Shown: positions 35,857-49,390, counted from the first letter of the stretch. The stretch: 64,000 bases of DNA from Pelodera strongyloides (GCA_036852015.1 JAANDG010000083.1:62001-126000); one strand, 5' to 3'. A program made the numbers and translations. The notes: generated by a model from the sequence alone, not told the origin.

Positions 35857-37775
35857 TCCTATGGTCTGAGTGCGGTTTACTATCTCTGCGTGGGGATTGA
35901 AAGCGCTGAAATTGTATAATGGTATAGTATTATGACATGTAGTAGTATTACTACACCATGTAGTAGCAAAACAATATAAAGGTAATAATACTAATACAAT
36001 GAACGAAGTAACAACAAAGTCCGGAACAATACACAGAAGAAAAGCACAACCAAAAAGTTCATCTCATCAGAAATCAAAAATGAATTAAAACTCATAACAC
36101 ATTATAAAGGGGCGGAGTGTAGTGATGAGCTATGTTATAGAGTTATCGACGATAACATTATGATGAATATTCGGTCACAGTCAAATTACATAATGAAAAC
36201 CGCTTTCAACAATTTCGCAACAACATGAGTTGTCATATCACAAAAACAAATGACTAACACGTTTGTCAGTGCTCTACAGAACCGGATAAATAATAAACAT
36301 TCTCTGACACATACACATATGTTACAAGACCTAATTATTTAATTTTCTTTGATTATTCATATTCACATCCTCAGCTTCCAATTCCAATTAAAAAAAATGA
36401 ATAAATAAACAATTGTGAGTCATTTCTTCAGTATCACAGCCATGTGCTTTAAACATGAGTAAAGAAACCGACAGAATAAAGAAGACATATTTCGAAATTC
36501 AAATGATAATCGATGATAGAACACTTATGAACATGAACTATGAACACAAGAATGACTGAACCTATCACCTAACTATTAACTACCTTACTACCTACCTATA
36601 TCAAAGATCAACGAAACCTTTATCAACTATCTAGCACCCTCCGCATTGCTCAATCCATAATGTTCATAACTTTTAACAACAAAACGAGAGAACAGCTGAT
36701 AGAGTAAGCATATCACGTGCCCAAAATCCATTGTTTGTTCCGTTCGTCCATGCTATAATGCCCATGAACCATAAAACAAACAGCTCAATCATAAATCGAT
36801 AAAATTGTATTCTTCATAAAAAAAGAACAAAACAAAGAGAACCCAACTACCCAACCCACCATCATTAGAGACGAGGCTGCGTCTGTTATACTTTATTTCA
36901 TGAGCGTTTATAGGTAGGAAACCCCCAAATTAAATTATGTATGTATGAGTGTGTTGAATCAATAATGAATATTATCTTATCTTATCCTTGTAACGCTTCA
37001 AAAACAAGAACAATTTTCAATCGATTTCTTCAGTCCACCAAAATCAGTGACTCAGATCTTAAAGTACCTGGCGCGTACAATAATTTCAAAAGACACACAG
37101 AAATGTTCACTCTTCACGAATACCGCCAATTTAAACATATGCAATTTACGTATATATAAATACGAAGCGGGAGACTACCCACAAAAGGAAATACGGTAGT
37201 ACAAAAACAACCCCAATAACTACCGAGTTCGCAGTTTCATAATAGACTTTGATAACAAAACCGCCCCTCCTATACTCCCGTCGGATTCAATGCTGTTTTT
37301 TTGCTGACAATCAATGATTGTAAAAGTAAATAGCATAGCAAACCCGGTATGTAGATAAAAAAGGGCTGTTTTTGTTTTTGACTACTTTCTTTACAACAAA
37401 ACATGACTACAGTGTTGTAAAAAGGAACTAACAATAAGTTATACCATAAAGACACATATCGGTACGTACTAGGTACCGATCGGAAGTACCCGGGGGGGGG
37501 GGGTGGTATTCGATTTTCAGTAATGCTAATAACTCACAACTGACTCACAAACTACAAATAGAAAATACAGAAGACAAAACACTTAATCTGAAAGAGTCAG
37601 GCGGGAATACTGGACAATTCAACAAATACTTATCACTATCACAAATTTGATAAGAAATTTGCGAGGGAGAAGGGTATTTTAGAAGACACGATATGGTCTC
37701 TGGCCCTCACTAATTAGTTACAATAATCAACAAACCAACTGCAATTGTCGTTAGTAAAGAAAATTAACAATTTAA
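35857..37775. other. Upstream region of the receptor; no gene seen
   Basis: A/T-rich sequence 5' of the receptor start. No exon chain or clear promoter motif was found. A short G run (37490-37503) follows a ggtaccgatcggaagtaccc segment. Confidence 0.5.
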
Positions 37776-38129
37776 AGGGATCGGCTCACCTTAAATTGTG
37801 CCTGTTTTTTTTGTTTCTTTATTTTCTATAAGGGATAGTAAAAATTTGGAATACAAAAAGTAGTGTTATATTTCAATACTCACGAAGATATTAGGTGATA
37901 AAGTGGTGGATCGATCGGCCCGAAATGAAAAAGTGTAATTGTCCTGCCTTGTTTGTATGGGACAATTAACACTTTTTCATTTCGGGCCGATCGATCCACC
38001 ACTTTATCACCCAATATCTTCGTGAGTATTGAAATATAACACTACTTTTTGTATTCCAAATTTTTATTATCCCTTATAGAAAATAAAGAAACAGAAAAAA
38101 CAGACACGATTTGAGGTGAGCCGATCCCT
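37776..38129. mobile_element. piggyBac-type foldback element, TTAA borders
   Basis: A 354 bp near-perfect hairpin. Arms of about 165 bp start AGGGATCGGCTCACCTTAAA and surround a loop of about 20 bp (ccttgtttgtatgg). TTAA lies at 37772-37775 and 38130-38133. A second copy, missing most of its right arm, is at 52240-52472. The arms are very similar to each other, implying recent insertion or gene conversion. Confidence 0.82.
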
Positions 38130-38193
38130 TTAACCAGCGGACGACCTCTACCACCAAATGTACGAGTACGAAACGAAAAGTGAAAGAAAAGGG

Positions 38194-38282
38194 TTAGTCG
38201 CAAAGTGCGGAACATGTCATAAGCAAACTTTGAATCTGTATTTTGACCCCTGAGTAAAGATGCACGCTCTTCAAGCGTAAAA
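38194..38282 (+). repeat. Dispersed repeat (ACATGTCATAAGCAAAC), copy 2
   Basis: Same family as 31695-31800: aacatgtcataagcaaactt followed by ctgagtaaagatgcacgctc and ttcaagcgtaaaag. Confidence 0.6.
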
Positions 38283-38299
38283 GGATTTAAGTGTACGAA

Positions 38300-41200
38300 A
38301 AGGCTATAGGTAGACATTATTCCATGTAGCCCATCTGTCAGACAATATTGATTAGTAGACACTGTTAGATTTAGGCATGATCAGATCAGGCTCAGTTTAG
38401 GCATGTTCATGTTGGACATCTCGGTAAGTCAACAAATATTGATTGTATGGTAGATTAGGAGATTAGGCATGCTCAGTCAGTCAGGCTCAGGTTAGGCAGT
38501 GTCGGGAATCCGCGAACCTTCAAATCGATCGGGAATACGCAGTGAACCGGCTTTGAAAATGTGACAACACACAAAGAGAAAGAGAGAAGAACACGTAGTT
38601 AACATAGTACACAATGTGTACTTACTTGAGAGAGTTACGCAATACCATACCGGGAGAACACGCACAGATACAGTGTTAGTGTAACAACAGTGGTAGTAGA
38701 CTACCTAAAGCCTAAAGATCAATAGTGGTACGAACGAAAATACTGTTCGAAGTAATATTTTGTTTGGAGGTGTCAGGTGTCTTAAACAAGTGTAAGCTAA
38801 AGGTAAAAAGCATACAACACAAAGCAAGCAGAAAATAGATTTGTGACGCCGAAACGACAAAACTAACACGCTTTGACAGCAGGTTGGGGAATGATAGCAA
38901 TTTTGAACATGCAATTTGATTGCGCGATAGAAACATTGAGCCGGAAATCAAGTGTGTCAGATCCTTAATTATAAGAAATAGAAAGGGAAGGGTAATAAAG
39001 AAGAATAGAACACTTTGCATCTATCTGCATGGTTAAAATGAAAATGGCGTGGGTGAATGGTGATTTATATTTAACATTTAACCTGTTTAGTACAACGCAA
39101 TACGCAAATGTCAAAGGAAGAGTACAACATCCACGTATGACGAGAACACAAAAATCAATAATAGACACTGACGATATAACACAAGTACAAGAAAAAGGTA
39201 ACATGTCGCTTTGGAGAGTGACAGGCGGGGTCGAAAAAACTTGGTATAAATTGATGTGCCTCCAAAAATACACTTACACTTACGAAACATTATTAGACAA
39301 TTAATTAAGTTCATAAAATACAGCTAGGAACAACATTACTACGAGAAGAGTTGAGCCGTGTTCAAACAAGCTACGTACAAAACGAGCCATCAAAGATAAA
39401 ACAGTAAGTAATAAAGTAATATTAGATAGGTCGCAAACGAGCAGTAAAGAGAAAACGGCAGGTGGGTACAATGGAAACGAGTTTTACGCACCGACACCGA
39501 CCAAAAACTACAGAGACATTACACAGTAAAGTAACTCTTAAAATTGATTGATTGTGAAACGAGCAGTGTTCAAACTCTATCTAAAATTCGAGGTGCTGAC
39601 AAATCAATGAGCTCAGCTGACGGGGATATTTTCCTTAAGCTAAACCACAACAACGTAAAAAAGATAAAGAATGAAAAGAAAGAAAGTAGAAAGAGGAGGA
39701 AGAGGAATGCACTGGAGGGCACGAGAATGAACACGCACACAGCAAATGACAAACAACACGCGGGACCACGGAAAATGAAGAGGTGACAGACAAGCCAGAG
39801 AGGCATCATGGAAATAACAAGAGGGTTGGGTCAGAAAGATATGTTATGAGTGTTGGTTTTGAAGATAAACAGAGAGAACAGGAGAATAGACGCGACGTCG
39901 CGGCCGTCGCGGGAACACGGCCGCGACAGTGTTCGCAGGCTGTGCAATCATTCGCCCTCTATTTTTGGAGAAAAGAGAGACGAAGATGAATTGCGAAACG
40001 CAGAGGTATGAAGAGCGACATCGCTTACATATGTGACAAAGCTGTCATTAAATAAGGCTTAATCCAGCTATAGTTCATAATTACGAAACAGTCCGATGTT
40101 ACCCACTATTGCTATAAAACAGAGATAATTAGAAAATAAACATATAAGAAATGAGAAGAAAGCTTTACAACATAAACAATAATGACAAAAAACCGGCCGG
40201 TGAAATTTCTGCGCGCCAAAAAAATTCGCATAAATTGTGTAAAATACTGTAGTATCGTGCAATTTTTAGCACAATCCACAGTAGTTTTACTGTTTTTTGT
40301 CAATTTATAATTTTTGATAGTTGTTTTATGGGTAGCTCGCCCTTGCAGTAAAAAGGCTCTTGCCAGAAATGAAATATAAATATTTTTATTTTTATTTAAC
40401 GGTAAATTTTTACCCATTTAGAAGCTTTGTAGAAAATAGTATGTGTTTGTTTAAAAACGAGCACCTCGCCGCACAGTATTGCGAGTATTGTAGCACTCAG
40501 CATAATTATGGAGTGTTAGTGACCCAGGTCACGAAGGGATGCAAGTGTTACACATTAATAAACTTCCTCTAATTACCTTCTAATAAGGATGTATTTAAGA
40601 AAGGTGAAAGATTCTTTTCATATAGATCATCCAGAAATATGTGAAAACTAGAGATGTTTAGCACTTGAAGAAAATTGCTGAACATCTCTAGTCTCTATGG
40701 ACGAGCTTACTCATTGTTAGCAACTCAAAATAAGTAACCACAATTGCTGGCTCAACATAAATATACAACGGGTGATTTGTACGCTGTTTGGGTAATCCCT
40801 GTCAGTGTTGAGTTGAGGGGTAAACTATAAACAAATGGTCTGTTGGATAGTTTAGTGTTTACCCCGGAATGTTTATATTATAAAAGTAAACATGAATGAA
40901 CATAAATGAGTAAATTACGGTAACTCTAGTAACGTTCAGGCAGTAATTGGAACCACACCCGCGTGGGATTACCTGTGTAATATAAACATATAATTTGTAC
41001 CCTGTGACCTATGTTGCCTATGTATGTATCATCTGTAACTTACCTACTCGTATCATATGTAACTTACCTACTTGCATCATCTGTAACTTACCTACTGCGC
41101 AAAGATGACACACAAATTCGCGAAGCATTCCAAATTTTTATGTGTAGTGTGATCGAGTGGTCTAAGGCGCTGTTTAGAGATAGCAGCTAACAAGTGTAGG

Positions 41201-41780
41201 TTTGAATCCAACACAATGCTTTCTTACTTACCGTCGTCGACTTATATTCAGCAAAATTGCAAAGCTGAATACAGGAGTTTAGCTAGATGTAGAGAGAAAC
41301 TCTTGGTTTTGCAGCGCCGTCCCACGCGCAGCATGGATAGCGCGGCGCTGTATCCGCCCGAAAAGATTGAGCGAACAAAGAATCTCGAAGTTTTGATGTA
41401 ATGTAAAAATAGTAAAAAAAACCTTTATAAACGGATTGGACCACCTAATAAAATGAGTCACATAGATAACAAAGAGATATGAGCAAGGTTAATGAAGTAA
41501 AGAAAAAAGAGCAAGGTTTCGGCTTTTGTAATGAAACAATGCCGATTAATATAGCTTGCATGAAATATACAGCTATATTATTTTTGTGGCGTACAATCGT
41601 ACAGTCCAAGTCCAAGTCCATCCTATACTATAAAGATAAATTATACATAAACTACTGTAAAGGCCAATAAAGTAAAATCTGTAACATTTAAAATGCAAAG
41701 TTATCGGGGGTCTAACACTAACACAGCGCAGTGATCTGTTCACCGTAAAGTGGTTTTGAGTCACCTTTGCGATTTTTACG
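38300..41780. other. Gene-free stretch with a CG-rich palindrome
   Basis: No coding structure was found. 39893-39928 holds tcgcggccgtcgcgggaaca followed by cggccgcgac, a CG-rich imperfect palindrome unlike the surrounding A/T-rich DNA. A tRNA-like stretch follows at 41150-41216. Confidence 0.45.
41150..41216 (+). repeat. tRNA-Leu-like sequence (TAG), degenerate
   Basis: The string gtgtgatcgagtggtctaag, then gcgctgtttagagatagcag, then taggtttgaatccaacaca looks like a Leu(TAG) tRNA with A and B boxes and partly paired ends. Its variable arm (cagctaacaagtg) and anticodon stem are poor. Probably a pseudogene. Confidence 0.4.
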
Positions 41781-42160
41781 AAAGCAAAACAAACAGAGAA
41801 ACAGCGAGAGCGGATTGTCGGAAAAAAGTACTGAATGAATGGCTTACCGAGGGTCAAATGCAAACCCGATATTGATTGATGCTGGGTCTATTGTATTTTA
41901 AAAGTACTGAATGAATGGCTTACCGAGGGTCAAATGCAAACCCGATATTGATTGATGCTGGGTCTATTGTATTTTCAGCTTACAAACTGTAACTAGATGA
42001 TTAATCTATCATAGAGCAAGACGCCAATGATCCTTACGAACCCCAAAAATACCAATGATACTAAAATATATAGTTTGGAAGTTGCCAGAATTAGTGAGTA
42101 ATCAAAATTTCAAAGAGCCGAAGGAAACACGGTGTATCACTTACTGGGAGCTGCACCTGA

Positions 42161-42298
42161 GGCTGTATTCACCAACACACAGGGAGCCCTACCTAAGTTC
42201 ACGAGCGCTCTGCTTCTGCTCTCGCACTCTCTACGCGCTCTTGAGCTCCATGGGGAGGTCAGGAAGGGCTCCCTACGTGATGGTGAATACTGCCTCTG
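42161..42298. mobile_element. GAGGCCGTATTC-family palindrome inside large repeat
   Basis: gaggctgtattcaccaacac and ggtgaatactgcctc ends. The same insertion is present in the other large-repeat copy (53790-53942), so it pre-dates the duplication. Confidence 0.7.
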
Positions 42299-43012
42299 TA
42301 GGTACGATCAACCCCTGGAGCTCACGTCATCTAACGTTACCTAAAGTCCCTAAGTGAAGTCGCTGTTAGCACTTAGCACCCCACGCCCATCAGTTATTAT
42401 CGTACATTACCCAGAGGTAAATGTTTTTCGATGTTATTACTTCACGAGCTTTTACTTTTTATACCCGAATTACACGTCACAGTAACCGGATACCTAACCC
42501 AGACGGAAAACCTAATTTACACCCAATATGGCAAAGCGCAACTGAAATAACGTCAAAGTCTACGTACAAAGTGGGTTTCAAATGACATAAGGCAAATAAT
42601 GCATACCCTTAGTTAACCCCATTTGTAGTGGCAACACTTGTGTAGAAAATTAAAATTAACGGAATCGAGAGTATACTGGAGAGAACGAATGTGCTTGAAG
42701 AATAGGACTAGAAACCTACAGAAGCGTCCATATATCAACGTGAAAATCGTAGAAATTCACAAAGGTTGGGCGACAAACCAAAATGACTGTGCACAGTATT
42801 GCACTGTGATGAATTGCAGTTTCGAATGCTTAGTCATTAGTCATAATATATCCACGAACGTTTGTAATGAGACAAATCATCAATCAAGACAACTAAAATG
42901 AAAGAATGTCCTGTGACCTCTAGCCCTCATAATGTAGTGTGTCAGCCTCAAAAACTATTGTACAGTAACCGTACATTACCCAGTTAAGAAGTGTAAGGGT
43001 ATTTTAAATTTG

Positions 43013-43532
43013 TTTTACGCTTCAAGAGCGTGCACCTTTATTCAAGGGAGTTCAAAGTACAATTTCAAGGTTTGCTTATGACATGTTCCGCAGAGGTCCT
43101 GAGCAGTAGGCGACGAGTTCCAGATGACAAATTGCTCGACGTCTTCGGACTAGGGCCAGGAGGGATCGCCCATGATTCCCTCGCCTGGTGGTGGTTTCAA
43201 AGGTGTCACGGGCCGGAATCGAACTCGGGTCGATTGCGTTAGAGACGAACGCGCTGCCACTGGACCACCAGGCCCCCTCTGGACCACCAGGCCCCCAAAA
43301 GAAAGCAGCGTGTTGGATGCGAACCCTACACTCTTGTTAGATACTTTCTCTGAACAGCGCCTTAGACCACTCGGCCACACAACACATAAAATCTTTGCCG
43401 CTGGCGAGGTTCGAACCCACAGCAGCACACAACCTCTCGATTAACAGTCCAACGCTCTACCTGTTGAGCTATGCTAGCTTACAGAACATTTGCCCTCAGG
43501 CAGGACGCCTCAGGCAGGACGCAGGACGCGAA
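43013..43532. mobile_element. ~520 bp insertion absent from sister copy
   Basis: The flanks gtaagggta and gtacaacgcc are contiguous in the other copy (about 54686-54700). The inserted DNA holds the ACATGTCATAAGCAAAC repeat (inverted), an exon-like unit (43080-43160), a tRNA-like sequence with a short repeat ggaccaccaggccccc (43197-43290) and a second tRNA-like sequence (43397-43479). It looks like a composite retroposon, but no clear target duplication was found. Confidence 0.6.
43397..43479 (-). tRNA. tRNA-like gene or pseudogene, anticodon-like GTT
   Basis: Close copy of 34922-35004, with loop ctgttaa giving a GTT (Asn) anticodon and gtgggttcgaacctcgc as T arm. As in the other copy, the ends do not form an acceptor stem and the variable region is long (~15 nt). 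Confidence 0.35.
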
Positions 43533-43699
43533 GGTACAACGCCAATTGCACATTGTACACGTCCACGAACTAATGAGATCCACGAACCTCGCTCTTGGAA
43601 AGTCTTGGATTGAACCTTGGATTTAGTGCGACTCATTACCGCATTTGATTATGAGCTGATCTGATGATAATTCCCAGGGTACGGTATGAGAACCTAAAC

Positions 43700-45000
43700 A
43701 TGAGAACCTAAACTCGGTGCCAATTATGTCGGAAACTACACTTGTTGAAATTGAGCAAAATGTGGAAAAAGGGCAGAATTGAGCAAGGATCTGGGGTTAA
43801 TTTTAAAGTGTAGTAACCCCTAGGTTTTTTCATTGCAGTGTATTGTTTGCAACATTTCTGTGCACACTGTTGATGTTTGCTTTATAGTAATAGGTTAGGC
43901 GTATTTTGTTAGGTTTAGTGTAGGGATAGTCATTGCATAATTAAGAACTAATTTATTAAGGCGACTGTGCAACCCGATGCTTCGGGGCAAAACAACTGCC
44001 TCGGTACTTACTCTTATAATGTAGCACGCTTTAAACGGAAGGTAGCTATTGACTAGGCTTAGGCTTGGGCTATGGACCTTCGTTTCTTTGTTATTTTGAT
44101 AAATAAGCAGGTCAATATAATTTTAGTTGCACTTTTTCCATGTTTAAGTTTTATGTACATGTATGCATCTGGCATGTGTTAAATAAGCTTTGCCACATAT
44201 ATTTCGTTGTTATTGTTTGTCTACTAGTCATTAATTTGTTTTCTTGATGAGGTTTCAAAGTATGCTGATAATTTACAGTATTTTGGAAATACACGAGAAC
44301 ATCTTTTTAATTTTTCATATTACATATGCAAGTTTCACGCAAAAATTCGGTATTGTTGACAGAATCACGGACATCTTTTCGGATGCTTTGAATATGAAAC
44401 CCTATTACTTTTGATTTATGAATACCCATTGTTCAATATGCGACGATTTGTTTTGTTTTTAGAGTGTGATTCTAAGTGTGTGTTCTTCAGTATCTTAACT
44501 CTTAGGGTGTATTTTATTAGTTTTCATAGCACATTTTCAATTAGGTATAGATTCAATAGAGGTTATTGTCTTTTATACGATTCCCTTTTGTGAATAAACT
44601 AGGCGATTCTTGTTGTGCACGATTTCAAGTTTTCACGTTGCAACACCTAGGCTAGGTTAGTTCTGCTCTCTGGTGGGTGGTGCGCTATGAGTTCCAAAAT
44701 ATCGTTGAAAGTAGGAAACACCCTCTATTTGCATCCGAAGTGATCAACAAAACGCTATAGTTTTTGTAAAAAGTCCCCTTCTCAACTTTAGAAAATCCAG
44801 AGTACAAGAACACACTGATGCGATTTCTCATAGATGAAAACTAGTTTTGTGCATTTTTGCGGTTTTAGTGCCGCACACGGTTCTTGAGCGGTAGCCGAAC
44901 CTTTTTACCCGGTTATGCGAAGCTTGTCTTGAAGAAATACCGGGAAAGTTAGTTTCCTATTCTGTACAGTAACTCACATACGTGTTACGGTATAGATACA
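43700..45000. other. No gene seen
   Basis: A/T-rich DNA. 44262-44375 is an inverted copy of the repeat at 11199-11310. No exon chain was found. Confidence 0.5.
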
Positions 45001-45009
45001 ACATGCCCA

Positions 45010-45490
45010 ATCACAAAACACAGCACGACCATAATCAACCAGAGTACACACAACAAGTTGAGCCACCCTCTCCTCTGTAAAACTTTATCCTTTGAGGAGG
45101 AGAAGTGACTGGAAGCCAGACCGTCAGACGTTCTCGAACAAGTAAGTTCAATTCCATTGGTTCACAGGCTTGGACTTGGACAAGGTAGGAAATACGACAA
45201 CACCATCATAATTAACAAGAGTTTACACGTTGAGCCAGCCCCTCCTCTGTAAACCTTCATTCTTTGAGGAGGAGTGAAGTGACCAAAACGGACTTTGGAG
45301 TCAAACGTACTCGAACAAGTAAGCCAAGCTCAAGTCGGAAAGTTCGATTCCATAGGTTCACAGGCTTGGGCCGCCGGGCGTGTACAAAGTAGGAAAAACA
45401 ACATCACCATCATAATCAACAAGAGTACACACAACACGTTGAGCCACCCCTTCCTCTGCAAACATTTATTGTTTGAGGAGGGGTGGCAAA
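45010..45490. repeat. Three tandem units of ~180-200 bp
   Basis: Each unit has accataatcaaccagagta-like, gttgagccacccctcctctg-like, tttgaggaggag and ttggttcacaggcttgg segments. Starts lie near 45031, 45208 and 45408. Divergence between units is moderate. Confidence 0.7.
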
Positions 45491-45599
45491 CTGGAGGATC
45501 ACACAAGTATGCTTGCCAGCACCATCAAGACTTCCTAGAATCGCCAGGAACTACCATACGGTTCGAAGAATAGTGAATGCGTCCCGGCTTCTCACCACC

Positions 45600-45720
45600 G
45601 CTCGGCAGTGTCAGACTGTCCAGAAGTGTCGGTGGCAGTCGGTGTCCAGAAGTGTCGGTGGCAGTCGGTGTCCAGAAGTGTCGGTGGAAGTATAGAAGTG
45701 TCGGTGACAGTGTCCAGGAA
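45600..45720. repeat. Minisatellite, period ~27 bp (GTGTCGGTGGCAGTCG)
   Basis: cagaagtgtcggtggcagtc followed by ggtgtc is repeated three times with a variant fourth. The plus-strand frames here are repeat-driven. Confidence 0.8.
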
Positions 45721-48469
45721 AGGTCGCCGGCAGCGTCAGACTATCAGAACTGAAATGAGTGGATTTACTGTAAGCTGTAGCCATAAAGATAAAGGCACCA
45801 AGTGCACCACGTTATATCAAATCAACCGAAACAGAAGAAACGATGATGAGGTACTATAGCGCTACTGCAAGACGTCATGGATTTGAGAATCACGATTCAG
45901 GAACAGGCAGACTATTCGCCAGAGTTAACCAACGGAATAAAGAGACTATGTTACCTGATTGCACGTGATAAGGAGATCGCAGTCGTCGAACCACTGATCC
46001 ATACGTTGACATGTTACAACGCAGCCTCCAACGAGTACGGTAGACCAAGTCATCAGTTAGGAGTTAGGACGGTCACTCAGGCCGTTAGTGAGCCTTGTGC
46101 ACTAGAGTCGAGAGAGAAGCGAGCGAAGAAGGATACATCGATAGCTAGCTTCTCATCTGAAATTGAAAAATCTTTAGAATGGGTTTGTGAATTGAAATAA
46201 CGAGAGAGAGAGAGAGAGAGAGAGAATAAAAGAACGACAGAGTGAAAGAGAGAGAGAGAGAAGGCATAGAGAAGGAGAGAAACACAGAGAAACACTAACT
46301 TCTTTAACGCTTGGCGCCGAGCTTCTCCTCGTATTCATGAATGGTCCAAGAACTGTCCAATGCTTGTGGCCCGTCCCGCACTGAGGTCCAGAGCAGAGTA
46401 CACGACGAGTTCCAGGCGACAAAGTGTGCGGTGTCTTTAGGCGGCTCGTGTCCAGAACCATACGAACCATACGGGGTGCTGCTTCGACGTTGCACAAGTT
46501 CTGACCTGAAACTGAAAATTTAGAACATGAATCTGAATTCAAAAAAACCGGGCATATACACCGAAAGAAAGGCACATAAACCGAAAGAAATGTAATTGCT
46601 CGCTTCTCTATATACACTACCCTGTACGTACCGTAGGCACACGAAGGCACACGAAGGCGAGCGGGCACAGGCACAAATAATTGCGACGAACGAGTGAACT
46701 TGAAGCCTGCACGGCCTCCGAAGCTCTGGTGGTTCCTATGCCCTCTGCCCATCAGCCATGGTCGTCCATCTTCGAGTCCCAAGCACAAACGCCGCCGATA
46801 AGATACCCTGAATGTTTAATTTAAATGTAAGGTTTTTTTGTCAGATGACACATCTCCACTTACACTTCGATACCACCCTTCAACTTAGTCAGTACAGTGT
46901 CCAAGCCTTATGACACGTCCCGCAGAGCGCAGACGTACCGAAGACTAGTCCCCGATAGGACGCCATCAGAACTTCAGACTGTTGATCACTGTCCATAATC
47001 GTACCTCTCATCAGGGATGCTTCGAAGTTGCAGACGTTCCGACCTGAAACAGAAAATTAGAAAGATGATATGAATTCAAACAACGCAGCGAGAGAGAGAG
47101 AGAGAGAAGTAGAGACACCGACATAAATGCAGGGCGTGAGAGAGACAGACAGACAACATACAATAATCGCTTCTCAGCACTACCTTGGTTCCAGACTGTC
47201 CTTCTACCGTCAAGTGTCGCAATACTGTCAGGGGGAATGGCATGTCCTCTGAATTCCTGAACTCTGAGCACACGGCGAGTTTCCGGAGCCGAATTCCTCA
47301 ACGTCTTCAGGTTCAGGCTCGTTTCGGAACGGGTAGTTCAGTTTCCATCGGTCGTCGTCCATTTACCATTGATGTATCAAAGTTGAAGCCTCCTAAAAAG
47401 GGCAGAAGGAAACAGTTGCATAATTCGGAGAACATAAATCATCTGTCAACTAGCTTCCACAAACGCATGCGGCCTCTTAACACACTAATTACTTAGCTAA
47501 GAAACTTATTAAAACTAGGGTTTCCAAGTTTTCCCAAGAGTCCAGTCCTTCAAAAATCAAAACGCACAAGTGCGACCTATTGCCCTAAGTAGATCCTCGC
47601 GCCCTAACTGCTCTAAATCGCTTTCTCGGAGTCACCCGGTCAATTCGGAGCCGCTACAGCGCGCGCCACGCGGGGCACGCAATAAAACGAGGGCACAATT
47701 GCTCTCTCGGAGTAGGCCGGCCCGAGCCATTGTGGTGCCCATTCCAATACGCGATCTATTTAGGGCATTAGGCCACAGTTATACATTTTGATTAGTGAAG
47801 CACTGGACGCTTAGGAAAACTTGGAAAAGTAAGCGCGGGGTGTACTATATGGCTAGCTATCCGAAGGCGTGAAAAGCATACTGTAAGGCGTAAGGGATAT
47901 GATCGTAGTAAAGTTTGCAATAAATACAGCTCATATGAAAAAATCCTCATTTTTTAAGCTTATTAACTTTCAAAATAACTAAGGCCCAGAAACTTGACAA
48001 AAAAAAAGAGAGGCACAAAAAGTTGTGACTGCGCGCTGGAAGAATGCAAAAATCAAAAGGGATGGTGAATCGCAGATTTATGAAAGTAAATTTGACGCCA
48101 AGCTTATGTTAGTAAGAATTTAGCAAAAATCTATAGTAGTCTTGTTGTACTTGGAAATAACCCACCAAGCTTTCCAGAGGTCATTGAGCTCTCCCTGGGC
48201 GTCATCCTCCTCCACGACAATCTCGAGAACGATGTCCCTCGACGTCCTGGGCGCCCTCGAAGACCACGAGCTCGTGAAGTAGGTGACAGCTCATCAGCTG
48301 CTCGACGGCGACTGAGCGGTAGCTCAAGCTCCTCAACCGTGTGGTTTCCAGCACGAAAATCCAGACTTTCTAAATCATAAGTAATTATTTCGTAGATCAA
48401 TATTCACCAAAAAACTGAATTCACCAATATTCACCAGTACACTGATTCACCACATGGGAAACTAAAAAC

Positions 48470-48800
48470 CCCGATTTCGCCCCGATCAAGTCCCTCAAAA
48501 AATCGGGCCGTGATTGGGGCGAAATCGGGGTTTTTCGACAAATGATCGGGGCGAAATCGGGGTTTTGGCAAATGATCGGGGCGAAATCGGGGTTTTTCGA
48601 TAAATGATCGGGGCGAAATCGGGGTTTTTTGAAAGAATCGAGGCGAAATCCGGCCTTGTTCCCAATTATGCCCCGATTATTTGTGATCGGGGCGAAATCG
48701 GGACGTGATCGGGCTTTTTGTGGGGTTTTTTGAAAGAATCGGGGCAAAATCGGGGTTTTTTGACAAATGATCGGGGCGAAATCGGGGTTTTCACTTTCCT
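48470..48800. repeat. Minisatellite, AAATCGGGGTTTTTCGACAA units
   Basis: About ten imperfect copies of a 28-34 bp unit built on gatcggggcgaaatcggggt. It lies between units of the exon-like array. The 108-residue minus-strand frame is a by-product. Confidence 0.85.
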
Positions 48801-49390
48801 GTGACAGCTCTTCACTTACCTTTCCATTTTAAAGACATTCCGATTCCAGCGTCCTCCATTCTTCAGGAGGTGCTCAGTAAATGTGTTCAAGGCGAATGCC
48901 ATGTCCCGTAATGCCCAGATCGAAGTAGCCGACGTGGTCCACAGATGGAAATTGCTTGACTTCCTCAGGCGAGAGTTGTTCTTCTCGCGCCAGTCTTCGT
49001 CCATTAACACGCGTCGAACCGTGACATTGCGCGGCACGACAACTCTATACATAGCTTCCTATCTAAAATTAAAAAGTCTTTAGAATGTGAGTGTGCATTG
49101 AGCTACAATTATAGAGAGTGGGACTAAGAGAGAGGGAGTCCGATGTGATGCTCATACTAAACATGGTTATGATTGAACTAACCCACCAGAGTCCTTGGGT
49201 GTCCTTGAAGATCCAGCGCAACGACGCGATGAACGAGCTTAGCTTCCTGGACAAGGAAAGCCTAAGCCTAAGCCTAAGTGGTTGCTGGAGCATAGTCATA
49301 AGAATCCATCGCTGCAGTCGCAGCTCCCAGCACTCATGTCGCAGGCACCCTAAATGGTAAATTTAAATGCAAGGTTATCTTTTGTTTCAG

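Larger units (their letters stand above)
41783..43690. repeat. Large dispersed repeat, copy 1 (interrupted)
   Basis: From acgaaagcaaaacaaacaga to gctgatctgatgataattcc this segment matches 53487-54855 in the same orientation with few differences. Copy 1 has an internal ~73 bp tandem duplication (about 41830-41975) and an insertion of about 520 bp at 43013-43532. Each copy carries a GAGGCCGTATTC-type MITE. I see no protein-coding gene in it. It may be a nonautonomous transposon or a segmental duplication. Confidence 0.85.

Noticed and set aside
42055..42357. 100-residue frame also found at 53717-54001
   Set aside because: Sequence shared by the two large-repeat copies and covering a palindromic MITE; no splice structure or domain.
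45877..46200. 107-residue plus-strand frame starting MDLRITIQEQ
   Set aside because: It overlaps, on the opposite strand, one of the exon-like units and its acceptor. No domain or splice support was found, though it cannot be fully excluded.
46174..46788. 204-residue minus-strand frame, the longest in the window
   Set aside because: It runs through a GA repeat, splice-like sites and two separate exon-like units. Homology between units switches frame inside it, so it is not one protein.
48421..48747. 108-residue minus-strand frame with repeated PDFAPI
   Set aside because: Product of the AAATCGGGG minisatellite.
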